Of a stretch of DNA of 64,000 bases, positions 28,464-37,956 are shown piece by piece. Source of the stretch: Pseudopedobacter sp044361595 (lineage in GTDB: Bacteria > Bacteroidota > Bacteroidia > Sphingobacteriales > Sphingobacteriaceae); contig JBIKIN010000009.1 in the NCBI GenBank assembly GCA_044361595.1, positions 81,915 to 145,914 on the forward strand, given 5' to 3'. The translations under genes were made by a program, and so were the position numbers. The notes under the pieces were generated by a model. That model ran no database searches. It was given only the letters and a program-made list of their open reading frames with translations, and had not been told where the DNA came from. Every line of letters begins with the position of its first letter. Position 1 is the stretch's first letter.

Positions 28464-29366
28464 TTATTTTTTAGCGTATACTAGGTTTACTTTTGAAATA
28501 GTTCCAGAAATTTTTGATTCTGCTGAACCGTTATTTGCTGTAAACGAAAACGAGTTTAAAGGACTTCCCTTTTGCAATGCGATAGAAGTCCCAGTTGCTA
28601 AACCTTGGTCGCCATCAACTTCAATAGATTTTGGAAAATCGGCACCTATTTTCTTATCATTAACCCAAACATGGAACATGGCAGATGGAAGGGTATATTC
28701 TGTTCCAGCTACTGTGTATTTTTGAATATCCTCAGCAGAGTTATTACAATAAATATCTACCTGATAAGTATTCCCTTTTACAAAAGTAGTGCGGTCGATG
28801 GTCTTCATGGTTGTGGTTTTCGACGCATCGCTACCCTCTCTGTAGGCAAAATTTATTTGATTAGAAGTAGCAGAAAATCCCCATAATAAATTAGTAAATA
28901 CTTCACTGTTACTTCTCCAAACTGCACTTGCTGTTTTTGGTGTAAATAATTTGCCATTATCAGTACCGATAGCTAAAGTATAGTTTCCTTTTCCGGTCGC
29001 TTGCGCATCGAATTTTAAATTTAAACTCAGTTTTAATACATCGGTTGCATCCTTAATTCCATTCACTAAAAACCTACTCATTCCAATATCTCCAATATTT
29101 GAAGACAAAGATTCATCGCCATTTAATTGGAAAGAACCCGAACTATTACCAGCAATAAAAACACTTGAAGCACCTGAACTAGGCGTTGGTAAAAAGCCAG
29201 TTTTCTTAACATCTGAAATAGAAAAAATAGATTTTTCTTCTTTTCTTTCAAAAGAGTTTTTTATTGAACCGAAGGTGTAGCTCATTGTTTGATTATTTTT
29301 CCATTGAGCTTGTGAACTTTCTGCAATAGCCAGAACTAACAAGAACAGCGTTAATTTAATTTTCAT
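28464..29366 (-). CDS. Free-standing secreted copy of the unassigned PUL module
   Basis: 300 residues with a signal peptide ending SQAQ. Essentially the whole mature protein is the module shared with 25433-28390 and 18483-19988: AVWRSNSEVFTN, INFAYREGSDAS, YQVDIYCNNSA, EYTLP..MFHVWV, FPKSIEVDGDQGL, PLNSFSFTANNG. It resembles the module of the 985-residue protein most closely and has no T9SS tail or lipobox, so it is probably periplasmic. It follows the stand-alone beta-helix gene by about 230 bp, with a hairpin between. The beta-sandwich appearance suggests a lectin or carbohydrate-binding fold; I cannot assign a family, and no function is proven. Confidence 0.7.
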   Translation of the reverse strand: MKIKLTLFLLVLAIAESSQAQWKNNQTMSYTFGSIKNSFERKEEKSIFSISDVKKTGFLPTPSSGASSVFIAGNSSGSFQLNGDESLSSNIGDIGMSRFLVNGIKDATDVLKLSLNLKFDAQATGKGNYTLAIGTDNGKLFTPKTASAVWRSNSEVFTNLLWGFSATSNQINFAYREGSDASKTTTMKTIDRTTFVKGNTYQVDIYCNNSAEDIQKYTVAGTEYTLPSAMFHVWVNDKKIGADFPKSIEVDGDQGLATGTSIALQKGSPLNSFSFTANNGSAESKISGTISKVNLVYAKK

Positions 29367-29547
29367 AATGAATTAAAGTTGGTTTATAAAATTTGGTGTG
29401 ATTTTAAATAACTAGAAAGCGCTTGTAAATAATCACACCAATAATTGGTTAAATTTAAGGCTCTAATTTACTAGCCTTTAAGTAAATGTATAGGGTAATT
29501 TTAAGACCCAAAAAGGGGTGTTTTTAGTGCAAAAGTATCCAACAAAT

Positions 29548-29572
29548 AAGGCCTCGAATAAATCAAGGCCTT
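29548..29572 (-). terminator. Hairpin after the stand-alone beta-helix gene
   Basis: AAGGCCT pairs with AGGCCTT, with extra weaker pairs in a short loop. It lies 24 nt past the stop. The stem is short and the T-tail modest, so it may act as a partial terminator. Confidence 0.5.
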
Positions 29573-29595
29573 GTTTAAGAAATGCTAATTACCAA

Positions 29596-31143
29596 CTATT
29601 TTAAATCTTTAAACCAGTTTGGTAGTTTACCTAAACGCAATGTTAGCTGAGCCTCATACAAAGAACTAGGCGATACTTTAGCATAAGTTACCTCCGATTG
29701 ACTGTGTATTTGATTACTTTTGAAAGTAGTTGAGCCTTTAAAACCTGCAATAATCGGATCGGGAATACGCCATGTCCAAACATTTGAAGGCCAAAACTCA
29801 AAATCTTTTTTCCCTTCATTGGTTTGTTCATAGTTCCACATTACTAAGTTTTTTAGATGGTTTGGCATATTTTGTTTAGCGCCTCCGCCACGTCCGTTCA
29901 TAAAACCACCCTTAACATTATCTAATAATGTATTTCTGGGTTGAGAAGAATGACTCTCAAAACAAGTTGTTGAAGGGTATTCTGCGTTTAAAATCACCGT
30001 ATTTAGTGACGCATTTGCTACGCCAAATGAATGCCACATAGAAGCTTTATCAACCACATTAGCAATTAAAACATTTGTTCCTCCGGTATTTGATATAGCT
30101 TCGTGACCAGGCGTTCCAGTAACTTCGCAATTCAGGATACTAATATTTGCCCCTGAGGAAATAACTGCACCTGCACTTAAATCATTAAATTGGCAATTTT
30201 TCATCCAAGAGTTAAATGTGTTAATAAAGTTAAACATGCTCCAGCCGCTATCATGCACCCACGATTGATGATGAACAAAGGACTCTTGCCAATTTCCTGA
30301 AAAGGTAATGTTTTCGAAACCTACCTCTTGTATGGCAGCATTTACTTTTGCAACAGACCAATCATGCTTAATATTAATTGGATAAGCGATAGGTTGCATA
30401 AGAGTAACTTCGTTTTTATTAATGCTTTTTACTTGATGATAAAACTTCAGGATTACTCCTTGTTTAGTTAAATTCCAAGCGGTATCTAAATAATGATGAG
30501 CCACATCATCGTCAATTAACTCTTGGTCGTTACTTTTCATGTTAAATACAAGCCAATCGCCAGCTTTTAAAGTACTAGCATCAGTTAAATTGATTTTAAA
30601 ACCACCAATATTTACACTTTCGGTTATTTTGCTCGTATTTTTATTGCTACCTCCTTTACCAACAACAAACATTTTATCTGTTGTCCACATTTGGTTTGGG
30701 TTTTTTGGTAGCAACGAGTTTTTCATATAGATTTCTGTACCATTAGCTCCCGTTCCACTTCCTCTAAAAACGATATTACTAGCGTCAATTAAAATACTTT
30801 TTTTAGCGTCGCTATCTTCGTTGATCAAGAATTTGCCAGCAGGGAAAAAGACAATACCAGAACCATTTGACTTTGCTGCTGCAATAGTCGCCTCAATAGC
30901 AGCCTTGTCGGATAGGTTATCATTTGGTTTTGCGCCAAAATCGGTTACATTAAAAACTTTGTGTTTAACATTTGGAATTGCTGTTTCACCCGTTTTATAA
31001 CCCACGTAAGAAAAATCAGGCAAAACAGATTTAGATTTATCGGCCTTGTAAGCTGCAAATAATTTAGACTCTACAGCATTTTGAGCGTAAACTATATAAG
31101 AAGTAAATAATAATGCTGAAAATAGCTTGAGTGTTTTATTCAT
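29596..31143 (-). CDS. Stand-alone parallel beta-helix protein (lyase candidate)
   Basis: 515 residues from the ATG at 31143 (MNKTLKLFSALLF, signal peptide ending VYAQ). Upstream ATG extensions overlap the preceding gene and have no signal sequence. It is a close paralogue of residues 22-510 of the 985-residue protein. Shared features are VTDFGAKPNDNLSDKAAIEA, HHQSWVHDSG, CEVTGTPGHEAI, WHSFGVANAS, GRGGGAKQNMPNHL and the end SLYEAQLTLRL. It lacks the accessory module and T9SS tail, so it probably works in the periplasm. It lies 34 bp after the esterase, in the same transcript. The beta-helix fold and GH88 partner point to a polysaccharide lyase; PL29-like chondroitin lyase is one family to test. 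A beta-helix hydrolase is the alternative. Confidence 0.75.
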   Translation of the reverse strand: MNKTLKLFSALLFTSYIVYAQNAVESKLFAAYKADKSKSVLPDFSYVGYKTGETAIPNVKHKVFNVTDFGAKPNDNLSDKAAIEATIAAAKSNGSGIVFFPAGKFLINEDSDAKKSILIDASNIVFRGSGTGANGTEIYMKNSLLPKNPNQMWTTDKMFVVGKGGSNKNTSKITESVNIGGFKINLTDASTLKAGDWLVFNMKSNDQELIDDDVAHHYLDTAWNLTKQGVILKFYHQVKSINKNEVTLMQPIAYPINIKHDWSVAKVNAAIQEVGFENITFSGNWQESFVHHQSWVHDSGWSMFNFINTFNSWMKNCQFNDLSAGAVISSGANISILNCEVTGTPGHEAISNTGGTNVLIANVVDKASMWHSFGVANASLNTVILNAEYPSTTCFESHSSQPRNTLLDNVKGGFMNGRGGGAKQNMPNHLKNLVMWNYEQTNEGKKDFEFWPSNVWTWRIPDPIIAGFKGSTTFKSNQIHSQSEVTYAKVSPSSLYEAQLTLRLGKLPNWFKDLK

Positions 31144-31177
31144 ATTTTTTATTTGTTCGATTATTTTAAACATGCTT

Positions 31178-33085
31178 TTAGTATTTCCAATCATCTGTTC
31201 TGAATGGAGTAGCAGGTAAACCTGAATTATTGTATAAAAATTGTTTAGGGTTTGCTTCCCAATTGTATCGTACAGCAATTGGAGTTAAAACTTTGCTGGT
31301 TAATTTTATTTTGTTTTTGATGATTGTAAAACTTGCTTTCACAAATTTTTGATTGTCTCCGGCAACCATAAAAGCATTTTGTGTGCTATCGCCATTGGAA
31401 AAAAGTCCCTTAGCATTAGCAAATTCTAACCACATTGCTCCATTTTTTAGATAAGATTTTTTCAAAACGGGGCCGCTAGCAATGGTTTTATTACCATAAA
31501 TATGCCGAGATGCTACTGCGTATAATCGTTCGCCTACAGGTAATTTATTTTTAGGATGTAAATCAAGCGGATCGCCAACATCAATAGTGGTGGCTAAAAA
31601 TGTGTTAGGAGTTTCTTTTATGATTTTTGTTTGAGCTTCTCTTAGCTTAACCCAATTTAAACCACCCTCTATGTAATTTGGTAATTGCACTATCAGAAAT
31701 GGAAAATCGCCTTGTTTCCAAATATTTCTCCAATCTTTTATTAATAATTGCATTAAGCGATTGTATTCACTCGCTTTTCCAGCGTTACTTTCTCCTTGAT
31801 ACCACAATGCTCCTTTAATACCATATTCGGCCAATGGAGCAATCATAGCGTTATAAATAGCCGATGGATTTCTATGGTAAGAAATTCCAGTTTTCAGTTC
31901 TGGTTCAACCCATTCGTTATATTTCCACTCGCCTAAAAGTGAAACATCTTTACCCGTGTTTAAATTTTTAATTATTGGATTTTTTGTGCTATTCCCTATG
32001 CTTCCGTAACCCCACTCAGATAACCATCGCATAGCAATTATATTTTCGCCTTTTTTCAAAAGCGATTTTGGAATTTTGTAGGTTCTAGCTTGCTCCTTAT
32101 TGGTTTCTCCAATTAAAACACCGTTTATATAAGTTCTATCACGCATTTTAACTTCACCTAATTGAATCTCATAATCCGAAGTAGGTTCTTCATTTAATAT
32201 AAATGCTTTTCGTATCCAAATTAGTTTGTATCCAGCGATCTTTAATTGAGTTGCCGAAATTGGAAAGTTTACCTTTTTCCAATGCTTATCGTTATAATTT
32301 GGTTTATGAAAGTTGGAGTCTAAACCTGCAGTTGATGTTTTTACAATTTCGTTGTATTTATTGGTTACCATTTTCTCTTTTTCTTGTAACAGTGCCCAAT
32401 TTTCTCGTTCGCTTTGTATCAGATTAAGCTGTTTGCTAAAAACAGAATCGACAGATAAAATATCCTTACTTAACCAAGCTTCGGCAGGCGAACCACTGTA
32501 AGAAGAGTGTACTATCCCTACGGCAACTTTTTGATTTTGATGAAGTTTACGAGCAAAAAAGTAAGCGGCGGCTGAAAATTTCTCAACCGTTTGCGGGCTA
32601 CAAACCTCCCAACCTTTAGATTTTATTTCGCTAATTGGATAGCTGTTAACCGATGGCTCAATGGTAATCATCCTAATTAATGGATAATTAGCCTCGGCAA
32701 TTACCTCATCAACATTTAAGATCGGTCTGCCAATGCCAAAATTCATGTTTGATTGGCCTGAGGCTAGCCAAACTTCGCCAAACATCACATTGTTTATAAC
32801 TACTTTTTCTGTAGTTTGTATGGTTAGGGTATAAGGACCGCCGGCTTTAAAAATAGGTAATTTAATGATCCATTTTCCTTCACTATTTGATGTTGTATTT
32901 AACGTTTTTCCATCAATTTGCAATTTAACAGTTTCGTTTTTAAGCGCTCTGCCCCAAACCGGACAAGCAATGCCTTGTTGCAAAACCATTCCATCACTAA
33001 ATAATTTAGGTAATTCTAAGTTTTGCCCAGTTAATTTGCTGAAACAAAAAATTAGGAATAAAAAAATGAATTTGCAACGACTCAT
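31178..33085 (-). CDS. Sialate O-acetylesterase-like carbohydrate esterase (SASA/SGNH)
   Basis: 635 residues with a signal peptide ending LTGQ. The SGNH hydrolase block is WLASGQSNMNF, with nucleophile S112, and a second block WYQGESNAGKASEYN. A GH2-like jelly-roll is inserted between them (about 255-380, with YINGVLIGET and GENIIAMRWL). The late segment VGDPLDLHPKNKLPVGERL supplies the catalytic Asp-x-x-His (DLHP). Such enzymes remove O-acetyl groups from plant or algal polysaccharides far more often than from sialic acid. It is the first enzyme gene after the hybrid sensor in transcription order, and would clear acetyl groups to let the glycosidases act. Confidence 0.9.
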   Translation of the reverse strand: MSRCKFIFLFLIFCFSKLTGQNLELPKLFSDGMVLQQGIACPVWGRALKNETVKLQIDGKTLNTTSNSEGKWIIKLPIFKAGGPYTLTIQTTEKVVINNVMFGEVWLASGQSNMNFGIGRPILNVDEVIAEANYPLIRMITIEPSVNSYPISEIKSKGWEVCSPQTVEKFSAAAYFFARKLHQNQKVAVGIVHSSYSGSPAEAWLSKDILSVDSVFSKQLNLIQSERENWALLQEKEKMVTNKYNEIVKTSTAGLDSNFHKPNYNDKHWKKVNFPISATQLKIAGYKLIWIRKAFILNEEPTSDYEIQLGEVKMRDRTYINGVLIGETNKEQARTYKIPKSLLKKGENIIAMRWLSEWGYGSIGNSTKNPIIKNLNTGKDVSLLGEWKYNEWVEPELKTGISYHRNPSAIYNAMIAPLAEYGIKGALWYQGESNAGKASEYNRLMQLLIKDWRNIWKQGDFPFLIVQLPNYIEGGLNWVKLREAQTKIIKETPNTFLATTIDVGDPLDLHPKNKLPVGERLYAVASRHIYGNKTIASGPVLKKSYLKNGAMWLEFANAKGLFSNGDSTQNAFMVAGDNQKFVKASFTIIKNKIKLTSKVLTPIAVRYNWEANPKQFLYNNSGLPATPFRTDDWKY

Positions 33086-33219
33086 GTTAAATGGATGAAT
33101 AAATGGGTTTATGGTTTAATTGGTATTCAAAAATGCGAATATTAGTTTTTAATTAGGGTAAAAAAAGGTACTGATTTGGGTGAAATATAGTTCTAAAATT
33201 CTCTAAGTATGGAGCTATA

Positions 33220-36200
33220 TCAATGGATTAGTTCATTTTGATATTCTCTAGGAGATTTACCAAACTGCTTTTTAAACGATTTGGTAAAGTATTTCGGATC
33301 ATTAAACCCAACAGAAAATGCAACCTCCGAAACGTTAAAACTTCCATCTTCTAAAAGCATTGCCGCTTTTTTCAGTCGAACAGAACGCACAAAATCGGCT
33401 GCTGTCATATTTGTTAAAGAAGATAATTTTTTATAAAGAACGCGTTTACTCATACCCACTTCAGTAATTAATTGCTCCACATCAAATTCAGAATCGTCAA
33501 TATGTTCTTCAATTATTTGCATTAGCCTATTTAAAAACTTTTCATCGGCTTGGTTTACAATAACATTTGTAGGTTTTAACATCATTTCTTGGCTAAACCT
33601 ATCTCGCATGGCCGATCTAACTTTCAATAGGTTTTTAATGTTAAGTTTTAACATATACAAGCTAAAAGGTTTTGTTAAATACACATCGGCACCGTTTTCT
33701 AAACCAGATAATTGATGAATATGCGAGGTGCGAGCAGTAAGTAAAATAATAGGAATATGGCTAGTTCGGTCATCGGTTTTTATCAGTTTACAAACTTCTA
33801 GTCCATCTTTACCAGGCATTTTAACGTCACTAATAATAATATCAGGTAAAATTTCAAAAGCTTTTTCAATTCCTTCTGTACCGTCTTTGGCAGTTTCTAT
33901 TTGGTATGTTTTATTTAATGAATTTTTGATGAACTCTCTAATTTCGGTATTATCCTCAATTACCAAAATTTGAATATCGGCGTGTTCCTGGACGTCTATA
34001 AAAAAGTCATCCTCAACCACATCAAAATCGTTAACAATTTGATAGTTTTCTTCCGATTTACTTTCCTTTAAACTATGTTTATTAAAATGTTTAAGCCCTT
34101 TTAGTAATTTAACGCTAAAAACGGATAATCCATTTTCTCCATTTTGAGCCTGCTTACTTTCTACGGTTATACTTCCTCTATGTAACTCGAGTATACTTTT
34201 AGAAAAAGCCAGTCCAATGCCACTTCCAGGCATTTCTACTTGCTGCAATTTAGATTGAAAAAACTTTCTGAATAAGTTTTTTTGATCTTCTTCTGATATT
34301 CCAAAGCCATTATCGGTTATTTCTACGGTACAATCAGTTGCACTTTCCTTAACGCTGATGGAAACTTCACCTCCTTTTGGTGTGAATTTAAAAGCATTAG
34401 ATAATAAATTGTAAAAAACCTTTTCGAGCTGGTTTTTATCAAAATACATATCAAGTTCTTTAATTGAAGTAGAGAAGTTTAGGCTTATATTTTTGTTTTT
34501 TGCAAGTCCATTAAAAGAGTGACAAATTTCGTCTAGTAAAGTGATTAAATTATGCTTTTGCACTTCTAAATCTAATTTACCAGCCTCGGCCTTTCTAAAA
34601 TCCATGAGCTCGTTTACCAATCTTAAAAGCCTATCGGTATTATTCTTAACCTGAATTAAGGATTCTTTATTGTTTTGATTTGGCTCTAAAATAAGTTCTT
34701 CTACAGGGCCTTTAATTAATGTTAAAGGCGTTCGTATTTCATGAGAAATATTGGTAAAAAAATCAAGTTTTAATTGATGAATTTCTTCCTCTTGTTTTAG
34801 TCTTGTTCTTATTTTAACATATCTAATCAATAAAAAGGCTATCGTTACACCAATAGAGCAATACAGTAAATAGGCCCACCAAGTTTTCCATGGTGGGTTT
34901 AACACACTGATGTTAAGCGTTCTTACGCTTGATGTCCAAACGCCATTATTGTTAGCTGCTTTAACTAAAAATTGATAATTGCCGGGTAGTAAATTAGCAT
35001 AAGTGGCTGATGAATTTGTGCCAAATTGCCATTCTTTATCAAAACCCTCTAATTTGTAAGCATATCTATTTTTATCAGACTGAATGTAGTTGAGTGCCGC
35101 AAACTCAAGAGTGAAGCTATTCTGATCGTAATCAAAAACCACTTCTTTGGTAAAAGAAATGCTCTCTTTAAGCAATTTATTTCCATCGTTTATTTTTACC
35201 GATTGATTAAAGAGCTTTAAATCTGTTAATTGTACTGCTGGGGCAAATAAATTTACTTTAATATCATCGGGATTAAAGCTTACTAAACCTTTATAGTTCC
35301 CGAAAAGTAAAGTTCCGTCTTGTAATTTTAAGCAAGATGTTCTGTTAAATTCATTGCTAGGCAAACCATCTTTTTGGTTGTAGTTATTAAACACTTCTTT
35401 AGTAACATCAAACTTTGATAAGCCATTGCTAGTACTTAACCAAAGCATTCCGTTGTTGTCTTCTAATATTCCTAAAACATCGTTACTTGGTAGTCCATTA
35501 TCGGTATTATAGGTTTTAAAAGTTTGTTTTTTATTATCAAAAAGTGTAATACCACCTTGGAAATTAGCAATCCATAATTGCTTTTTAGAATCCTCAAAAA
35601 TATAGTTAATTCTGTTGTTGCTTAAATTTGCTTTTGTAGAGTAAGGAATATATTTGAACTGTTTGGCATTTACTTCTAAAATATGTAATCCTAAATAATT
35701 TGAAACATATAAATTATGGTTTGAGTCTTCAAATAGGTTCATGATAAAGCCACCAGAAATTTTATACTCCTTTTCTATAACATTGCTTCTTCTGAATTGA
35801 CCAGTTTCTGGATTAAACAAATTTAGACCCTGCTCTGTACCTACCCAAAATCGTTTCTTACTATCAATTAATATAGAGTAAATATTATTTGCATCTATGG
35901 TTGTGCTATCATTAGGGTTAGTTTTAAAATTTGTAAATTTTTTGCTTTTTTGGTCAAATAAATTTAATCCCCCTTTATAAGTTGCTACCCAAAATCTGCC
36001 TTTTTCATCTTTAACTATTCCTTTAACGTGATTAGATTTGATTGAAAAAGGGTTATTGGTATCTTGTCTGAAAACATTAATTTTATTTAAGTTTTTATCT
36101 AAATGATTTAGTCCCGAGTTTTCTGTACCTACCCATAATTCGTTTTTTTCGTCTTGATAAAGGGTGCTAATTACATTTACATTAAAATTCTTAGTCTCAT

Positions 36201-37239
36201 CATCTGCCGAAATAACTTTAAAAGGTGTAGATGCCTGATGAACTACGTTGACACCACCATAATAAGTTGCAATCCATACCGAGCCATTTTTATCTTCAAA
36301 AACATCGTAGATGGAATTGTGACTTAAGCTATTAATATCCGATGGTATATTTTTATAAGTTCTAACTGAATATGTGTTTGGATTTATAATAGACAAACCT
36401 GTTTGAGTACCAATCCAAAAATTACCAGTTTTAGTTTTAATAATTTTAAAAACATCATTATTAGCTAAGCTTTGTTTATCGGCAATGCTTTGCGTAAAAT
36501 TTTTGATTAGCAATTTAGATTTTGGATTCCATACATATATTCCTTTACCTATAGTGCCTAGCCATAAATTTTGTTGATTGTCTTGTGTAATGGCGCTGAT
36601 GTTTAATTCCTCAGTGCCGTTTTTAAAATTTTTAACATAAGTAATTTGATTATGATCAATACAAAACAACCCTTTATTAGAGCCAATCCAAAGTTTATTT
36701 TCCTTATCTTGATAAATATTATTAATAATTAAACCTTTATTAGTTTTTAACAATGAGAATAATTTAAAGTCAGGTTTTCTTAGATTGTCAGTAAAAATTA
36801 AGCCATCTGACGTTCCTAGCCAAATACCTCCGTTCTTATCTTGAAAAAAATATCTTAGACCTTCTTTTTTTAAAACTCGGGTAAAGTTGTCTAACCTTTC
36901 GTTGTAAACATCTAAACCTGCAAATGATAATACCCAAATTTTGTTGTCGGCCCCTTTAAAAACTTTAATGCTATTATCTGATGAGATAGTGGTTTTATTT
37001 TCGGGATTGTGATGATAGATTTTGAAATTTTTACCATCGTACTTGTTAAGCCCATAACTACATCCAAACCACAAAAAACCACTCTGATCTTGTTCTATTG
37101 ATAAAACGGAGCTTTGTGAAAGACCATCTTCAACGCTTAAATGATTAAACTTAACCGGACTTTGCGCAAATAGAAATTCACTTAATAATATTAAGCAAGA
37201 AAAAAATAATTTAATACTTATTTTTTTTGAAAACATCAT
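33220..37239 (-). CDS. Hybrid two-component system regulator of the PUL
   Basis: 1,339 residues from the ATG at 37239; the longer frame starts with TTG. In order: a signal peptide, a periplasmic sensor of two-component-regulator propeller repeats (many copies of the LWIGT/WIGTxxGLN type, about 35-690), a Y_Y_Y domain (YAYKLEGFDKEWQFG), one membrane helix (WWAYLLYCSIGVTIAFLLI), HisKA with phospho-His near 833 in NISHEIRTPL, HATPase (NLLSNAFKFTPKGG, GSGIGLAFSK), a receiver domain with Asp near 1138 in IIISDVKMPGKDG, and a C-terminal AraC-type DNA-binding domain (VAFSVGFNDPKYFTKSFKKQFGKSPREY). Such regulators bind oligosaccharides in the periplasm and switch on the linked sus genes. It heads the minus-strand cluster. 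Confidence 0.97.
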   Translation of the reverse strand: MMFSKKISIKLFFSCLILLSEFLFAQSPVKFNHLSVEDGLSQSSVLSIEQDQSGFLWFGCSYGLNKYDGKNFKIYHHNPENKTTISSDNSIKVFKGADNKIWVLSFAGLDVYNERLDNFTRVLKKEGLRYFFQDKNGGIWLGTSDGLIFTDNLRKPDFKLFSLLKTNKGLIINNIYQDKENKLWIGSNKGLFCIDHNQITYVKNFKNGTEELNISAITQDNQQNLWLGTIGKGIYVWNPKSKLLIKNFTQSIADKQSLANNDVFKIIKTKTGNFWIGTQTGLSIINPNTYSVRTYKNIPSDINSLSHNSIYDVFEDKNGSVWIATYYGGVNVVHQASTPFKVISADDETKNFNVNVISTLYQDEKNELWVGTENSGLNHLDKNLNKINVFRQDTNNPFSIKSNHVKGIVKDEKGRFWVATYKGGLNLFDQKSKKFTNFKTNPNDSTTIDANNIYSILIDSKKRFWVGTEQGLNLFNPETGQFRRSNVIEKEYKISGGFIMNLFEDSNHNLYVSNYLGLHILEVNAKQFKYIPYSTKANLSNNRINYIFEDSKKQLWIANFQGGITLFDNKKQTFKTYNTDNGLPSNDVLGILEDNNGMLWLSTSNGLSKFDVTKEVFNNYNQKDGLPSNEFNRTSCLKLQDGTLLFGNYKGLVSFNPDDIKVNLFAPAVQLTDLKLFNQSVKINDGNKLLKESISFTKEVVFDYDQNSFTLEFAALNYIQSDKNRYAYKLEGFDKEWQFGTNSSATYANLLPGNYQFLVKAANNNGVWTSSVRTLNISVLNPPWKTWWAYLLYCSIGVTIAFLLIRYVKIRTRLKQEEEIHQLKLDFFTNISHEIRTPLTLIKGPVEELILEPNQNNKESLIQVKNNTDRLLRLVNELMDFRKAEAGKLDLEVQKHNLITLLDEICHSFNGLAKNKNISLNFSTSIKELDMYFDKNQLEKVFYNLLSNAFKFTPKGGEVSISVKESATDCTVEITDNGFGISEEDQKNLFRKFFQSKLQQVEMPGSGIGLAFSKSILELHRGSITVESKQAQNGENGLSVFSVKLLKGLKHFNKHSLKESKSEENYQIVNDFDVVEDDFFIDVQEHADIQILVIEDNTEIREFIKNSLNKTYQIETAKDGTEGIEKAFEILPDIIISDVKMPGKDGLEVCKLIKTDDRTSHIPIILLTARTSHIHQLSGLENGADVYLTKPFSLYMLKLNIKNLLKVRSAMRDRFSQEMMLKPTNVIVNQADEKFLNRLMQIIEEHIDDSEFDVEQLITEVGMSKRVLYKKLSSLTNMTAADFVRSVRLKKAAMLLEDGSFNVSEVAFSVGFNDPKYFTKSFKKQFGKSPREYQNELIH

Positions 37240-37387
37240 GAAATGATTGGTCTGTAACGAATTCAAATCTAACTATTAAGCTTATAAATTCAAATTAATT
37301 AAACAGGTTGTTATTAAATAGAAAGTAAATCAATTAACATTAAACTTTTTATAGATTTTGCGATTTTGAAACTATTGGTAACAAAAA

Positions 37388-37413
37388 AACCTCAACTGGT
37401 TAAAGCTGAGGTT
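37388..37413 (-). terminator. Intrinsic terminator after the thioesterase gene
   Basis: AACCTCA and TGAGGTT form the stem. On the minus strand a run of seven T follows. It lies 21 nt past the thioesterase stop and also separates it from the PUL regulator. Confidence 0.88.
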
Positions 37414-37434
37414 CTGCATAATTATATTTTAATC

Positions 37435-37956
37435 TTACTGTTTTGCCGCCATAAACAACGCTTTTAACTCGGTAGCGTCATCAGGATGCATTTTGCCGCC
37501 TAAAATTAAACGTAATTGTCTTCTGCGTAAGGCGCCATCAAATAATTCTTTTTCTTGTTCTGTTTCTGGTGTTATTTGAGGTACAGGAATAGTACTTCCA
37601 TTTTGGTCAACTGCTACAAAAGTGTAGTAAGCTTCGTTAGATTTTACCTTTTGACCAGATGGAATATTTTCTGCCCAAACATCAAGCCTTACTTCAACAG
37701 AAGTACTGAAAGCTCTGGTTACTTTAGCATGTATGGTTACTACATCGCCTAATTTAATTGGATGTTTAAACGAAACATTATCTACCGATGCTGTTACCAC
37801 AATTCTGCTACAATGTTTTTGAGCCGAAATTGCTGCGGCAATATCCATCCAATGTAATAAACGACCACCCATTAAATTGTTTAACGTATTGGTATCGTTA
37901 GGCAATACTAATTCGTTCATGGTGATGTAAGAGTTTTCCGGAGTTCTATTTTTCAT
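37435..37956 (-). CDS. Acyl-CoA thioesterase, hotdog fold
   Basis: 173 residues from the ATG at 37956 (MKNRTPENSYITMNELV); the longer frame starts with TTG. The hotdog signature is NLMGGRLLHWMDIAAAISAQKH, with the catalytic Asp in the helix, then VTASVDNVSFKHPIKLGDVV, typical of YciA/BFIT-type acyl-CoA thioesterases. These cleave acyl-CoA to free acid and CoA in the cytoplasm. A Lys/Arg-rich C-terminal helix follows (DGALRRRQLRLILGGK). It is monocistronic and unrelated to the polysaccharide locus next to it. Chain-length preference cannot be read. Confidence 0.9.
   Translation of the reverse strand: MKNRTPENSYITMNELVLPNDTNTLNNLMGGRLLHWMDIAAAISAQKHCSRIVVTASVDNVSFKHPIKLGDVVTIHAKVTRAFSTSVEVRLDVWAENIPSGQKVKSNEAYYTFVAVDQNGSTIPVPQITPETEQEKELFDGALRRRQLRLILGGKMHPDDATELKALFMAAKQ

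Noticed and set aside
11313..37239. The polysaccharide locus as a horizontally acquired island
   Set aside because: No integrase, tRNA-adjacent repeat or visible composition change borders it; by eye the sequence looks like its neighbours.
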